Source of the DNA: Planctomycetota bacterium
GTDB lineage: Bacteria; Planctomycetota; Phycisphaerae; UBA1845; PWPN01
Assembly: GCA_016209665.1 (NCBI GenBank)
Contig: JACQVT010000889.1
Coordinates: 1 to 15,119, forward strand
Length of the DNA stretch: 15,119 bases
Direction: 5' to 3'
The position numbers were made by a program, and so were the translations under genes. The notes beneath the pieces were generated by a model. That model was not told the origin of the DNA, did no database searches, and worked only from the letters and a program-made list of their open reading frames with translations. Each line of letters opens with the position of its first letter. The first letter of the stretch is position 1. Below, piece by piece: positions 13,920 through 15,119 of the stretch.

Positions 13920-14648
13920 GTGCTGGACGCGCAACCCAAGTACCGACGCATCCAACTGAAGATCAGCGGCGAGGGCCTGGCCGGGCCGGGCGGGTCGGGC
14001 ATCGGCGAGGAGGCCCTGCATCGCGTCGCCGCCGAGATCAAGTCCGTGCACGATCTGGGCGTGCAGGTCGCGGTCACGGTCGGCGGAGGCAATATCATCC
14101 GCGGGAGCACGCTGGCCGCCCAGTCGCACATCCCCGAGGCCACCGCTCACTACATGGGCATGTTGGCGACGGTCATCAATGCCCTGGCGTTGCAGGAGAC
14201 GCTCGAAGCGCTGGGCCTCACCACGCGGGTGATGTCGGCGGTGGCCGTCGCGTCGGTGTGCGAGCCCTTCGTCCGCCGCCGGTGCGTCCGCCACCTCCAG
14301 AAGGACCGCGTCGCGATCCTGGCCGGCGGCACCGGCCGGCCGTTCGTCACCACCGATACCGCGGCCGCGCTGGCCGCTGCCGAGATCGCCGCCGAGGCCC
14401 TGTTCAAGGCCACGCAGGTGGACGGCGTCTACAGCGCCGATCCCAAGCAGGTGCCCAATGCCGAGTTCTATCGCACGCTGACCTACGACCGCGTGATCAA
14501 CGAGCGACTCAAGGTCATGGACCTAAGCGCCGTCGACATGTGCCAGCGCAACCACATTCCCATCGTGGTCTTCAACCTCCACAAGCCCGGCAACATGAGC
14601 CGGATCGTCCTCGGCGAACCCGTCGGCACCACCATCGGCAAAGGCTGA
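13920..14648 (+). CDS. pyrH: UMP kinase
   Basis: This 242-residue enzyme phosphorylates UMP to UDP with ATP in pyrimidine nucleotide synthesis. It belongs to the amino acid kinase family and acts as a hexamer in the cytoplasm. Signatures are the phosphate-binding RRIQLKISGEGL near the start, the GGGN loop at 55-58 (VGGGNIIRG), the UMP-binding GGTGRPFVTTDTAA around 136-149, and the ATP-site region DGVYSADPKQVP. The start is uncertain. The GTG at 13920 has GGAG eight bases upstream and gives the usual short N-terminus. The GTG at 13887 would add 11 residues (MANRKPNGVPP) with a poorer ribosome binding site. After the tsf terminator the gene needs its own promoter, which I could not place with confidence in 13815-13919. 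The usual downstream partner frr is absent. Confidence 0.95.
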   Translation: MLDAQPKYRRIQLKISGEGLAGPGGSGIGEEALHRVAAEIKSVHDLGVQVAVTVGGGNIIRGSTLAAQSHIPEATAHYMGMLATVINALALQETLEALGLTTRVMSAVAVASVCEPFVRRRCVRHLQKDRVAILAGGTGRPFVTTDTAAALAAAEIAAEALFKATQVDGVYSADPKQVPNAEFYRTLTYDRVINERLKVMDLSAVDMCQRNHIPIVVFNLHKPGNMSRIVLGEPVGTTIGKG

Positions 14649-14666
14649 GAGCCTGATCCGGCACCT

Positions 14667-14693
14667 GTGTGGGACCGGCTTCCAGCCGGTCCG
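14667..14693 (-). repeat. Repeat family B hairpin, copy 2
   Basis: This is the exact inverted copy (27 of 27 nt) of the element at 6377-6403. Its 9-bp stem is 14672-14680 with 14684-14692 and the loop is TCC. It starts 19 bases after the pyrH stop codon, so like copy 1 it sits at a gene 3' end. Confidence 0.9.
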
Positions 14694-14747
14694 ACATGGG
14701 TCGATCGCCTGTACCACCCTTACGGTGTAGCCGCCTTGGCAGACGAC

Positions 14748-14777
14748 TGGACGATGCCCGGCTTTTCCAGGTAGAAT
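14748..14777 (+). promoter_or_regulatory. Possible promoter of the nuclease-like gene
   Basis: TGGACG (14748-14753) and TAGAAT (14772-14777) are 18 bases apart. The -10 matches the consensus at 5 of 6 positions and the -35 at about 4 of 6. It lies about 35 bases upstream of the ATG at 14811. Confidence 0.3.
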
Positions 14778-14810
14778 TCTTCCACACGACTTTCTCAGGA
14801 GGACCGAGCG

Positions 14811-15119
14811 ATGGCGATTCCGAAAAAGGTCTCAGAGCGTATCGTCGCTGGCCTCAAGCGCCTGGTGCCGATCATCGTGCAGCAGAAGGCCCGCGACGTC
14901 TCCGAAGCCGACACAGTGACTCTCGTCAAGGATGTTTTGTCCGAGGTATTCGGCTACGACAAGTACACAGAACTGACCGGTGAGTTCGCGATCAGAGGTA
15001 CTTACTGCGACCTGGCAATCCGAGTCGAAGACAAGATCGTGGAGCTTGTTGAAGTCAAGGCGATCGGCATCAGCCTGGATGACCGTCACGTCAAGCAGGC
15101 TATCGACTATGCTGCAAAC
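14811..15119 (+). CDS. PD-(D/E)xK nuclease-like protein, HsdR N-terminal type (partial)
   Basis: The frame is open from the ATG at 14811 to the window edge (103 residues seen), so the C-terminus is missing. A strong AGGAGG (14797-14802) lies 8 bases upstream of the start. After a basic helical N-terminus comes LVKDVLSEVFGYDKYTEL, as in type I restriction HsdR N-terminal domains. The nuclease-like core follows: an Asp in T-Y-C-D-L-A-I-R (D66) and E-x-K in ELVEVKAIG (E78 and K80). Stand-alone proteins of this kind are usually under 200 residues and their role is not established; restriction of DNA is possible but no methylase or specificity gene is visible. Codon use is less GC-rich than in pyrH, which hints at a different history. 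Confidence 0.75.
   Translation, partial: MAIPKKVSERIVAGLKRLVPIIVQQKARDVSEADTVTLVKDVLSEVFGYDKYTELTGEFAIRGTYCDLAIRVEDKIVELVEVKAIGISLDDRHVKQAIDYAAN

Noticed and set aside
12897..14294. 465-codon minus-strand open frame across tsf and pyrH, and a similar plus-frame at 13187-14656
   Set aside because: Both overlap two conserved housekeeping genes and translate to biased low-complexity sequence.
14736..14777. TTGGCA (14736-14741) as the -35 for TAGAAT at 14772
   Set aside because: The 30-nt spacing is far too long for a sigma70-type promoter.

Overview
The window is GC-rich bacterial DNA. It most resembles a member of the Planctomycetota, perhaps a Phycisphaerae-like lineage; this is inference. 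The reasons are a secreted S1 sulfatase, a secreted protein with dockerin-like EF-hand pairs but no cellulosome parts, an EF-Ts with a lineage-type change in its central motif, and several families of short palindromic repeats at gene ends. No tRNA, rRNA, transposase or CRISPR array was seen.

Layout. 1-1094: a seven-iron-type ferredoxin (+) converges on a small lipoprotein (-). 1095-6339 (+): a likely transcription unit of an AGE-family epimerase, an 871-residue secreted protein joining a sulfatase to a carbon-nitrogen (nitrilase-type) hydrolase, and a coupled multi-pass membrane protein. 6422-11479 (-): a secreted EF-hand/carbohydrate-binding/trefoil protein, an overlapping MntA-HepT-type toxin-antitoxin pair, and a secreted protein with a glycosidase-like N-half and an FGE-like C-half. 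11697-14648 (+): the conserved rpsB, tsf, pyrH block with a promoter, a leader and a clear terminator after tsf. 14811-end (+): the start of a small PD-(D/E)xK nuclease-like (HsdR N-terminal type) protein that runs off the window.

The genes from 1095 to 11479, apart from the toxin-antitoxin pair, fit the capture and breakdown of a sulfated, probably amide- or amino-bearing polysaccharide. The sulfatase needs formylglycine maturation, but the local FGE-like domain lacks both active-site cysteines, so the maturase must be encoded elsewhere.

The least expected features are the sulfatase-nitrilase fusion and the repeat landscape. The repeats include a 31-nt unit present as four near-perfect tandem copies facing an inverted copy, a 27-nt hairpin element found twice with 27/27 identity more than 8 kb apart, a pair of inverted 26-nt elements forming a long hairpin between rpsB and tsf, and a repeat-like in-frame insert inside the epimerase gene.
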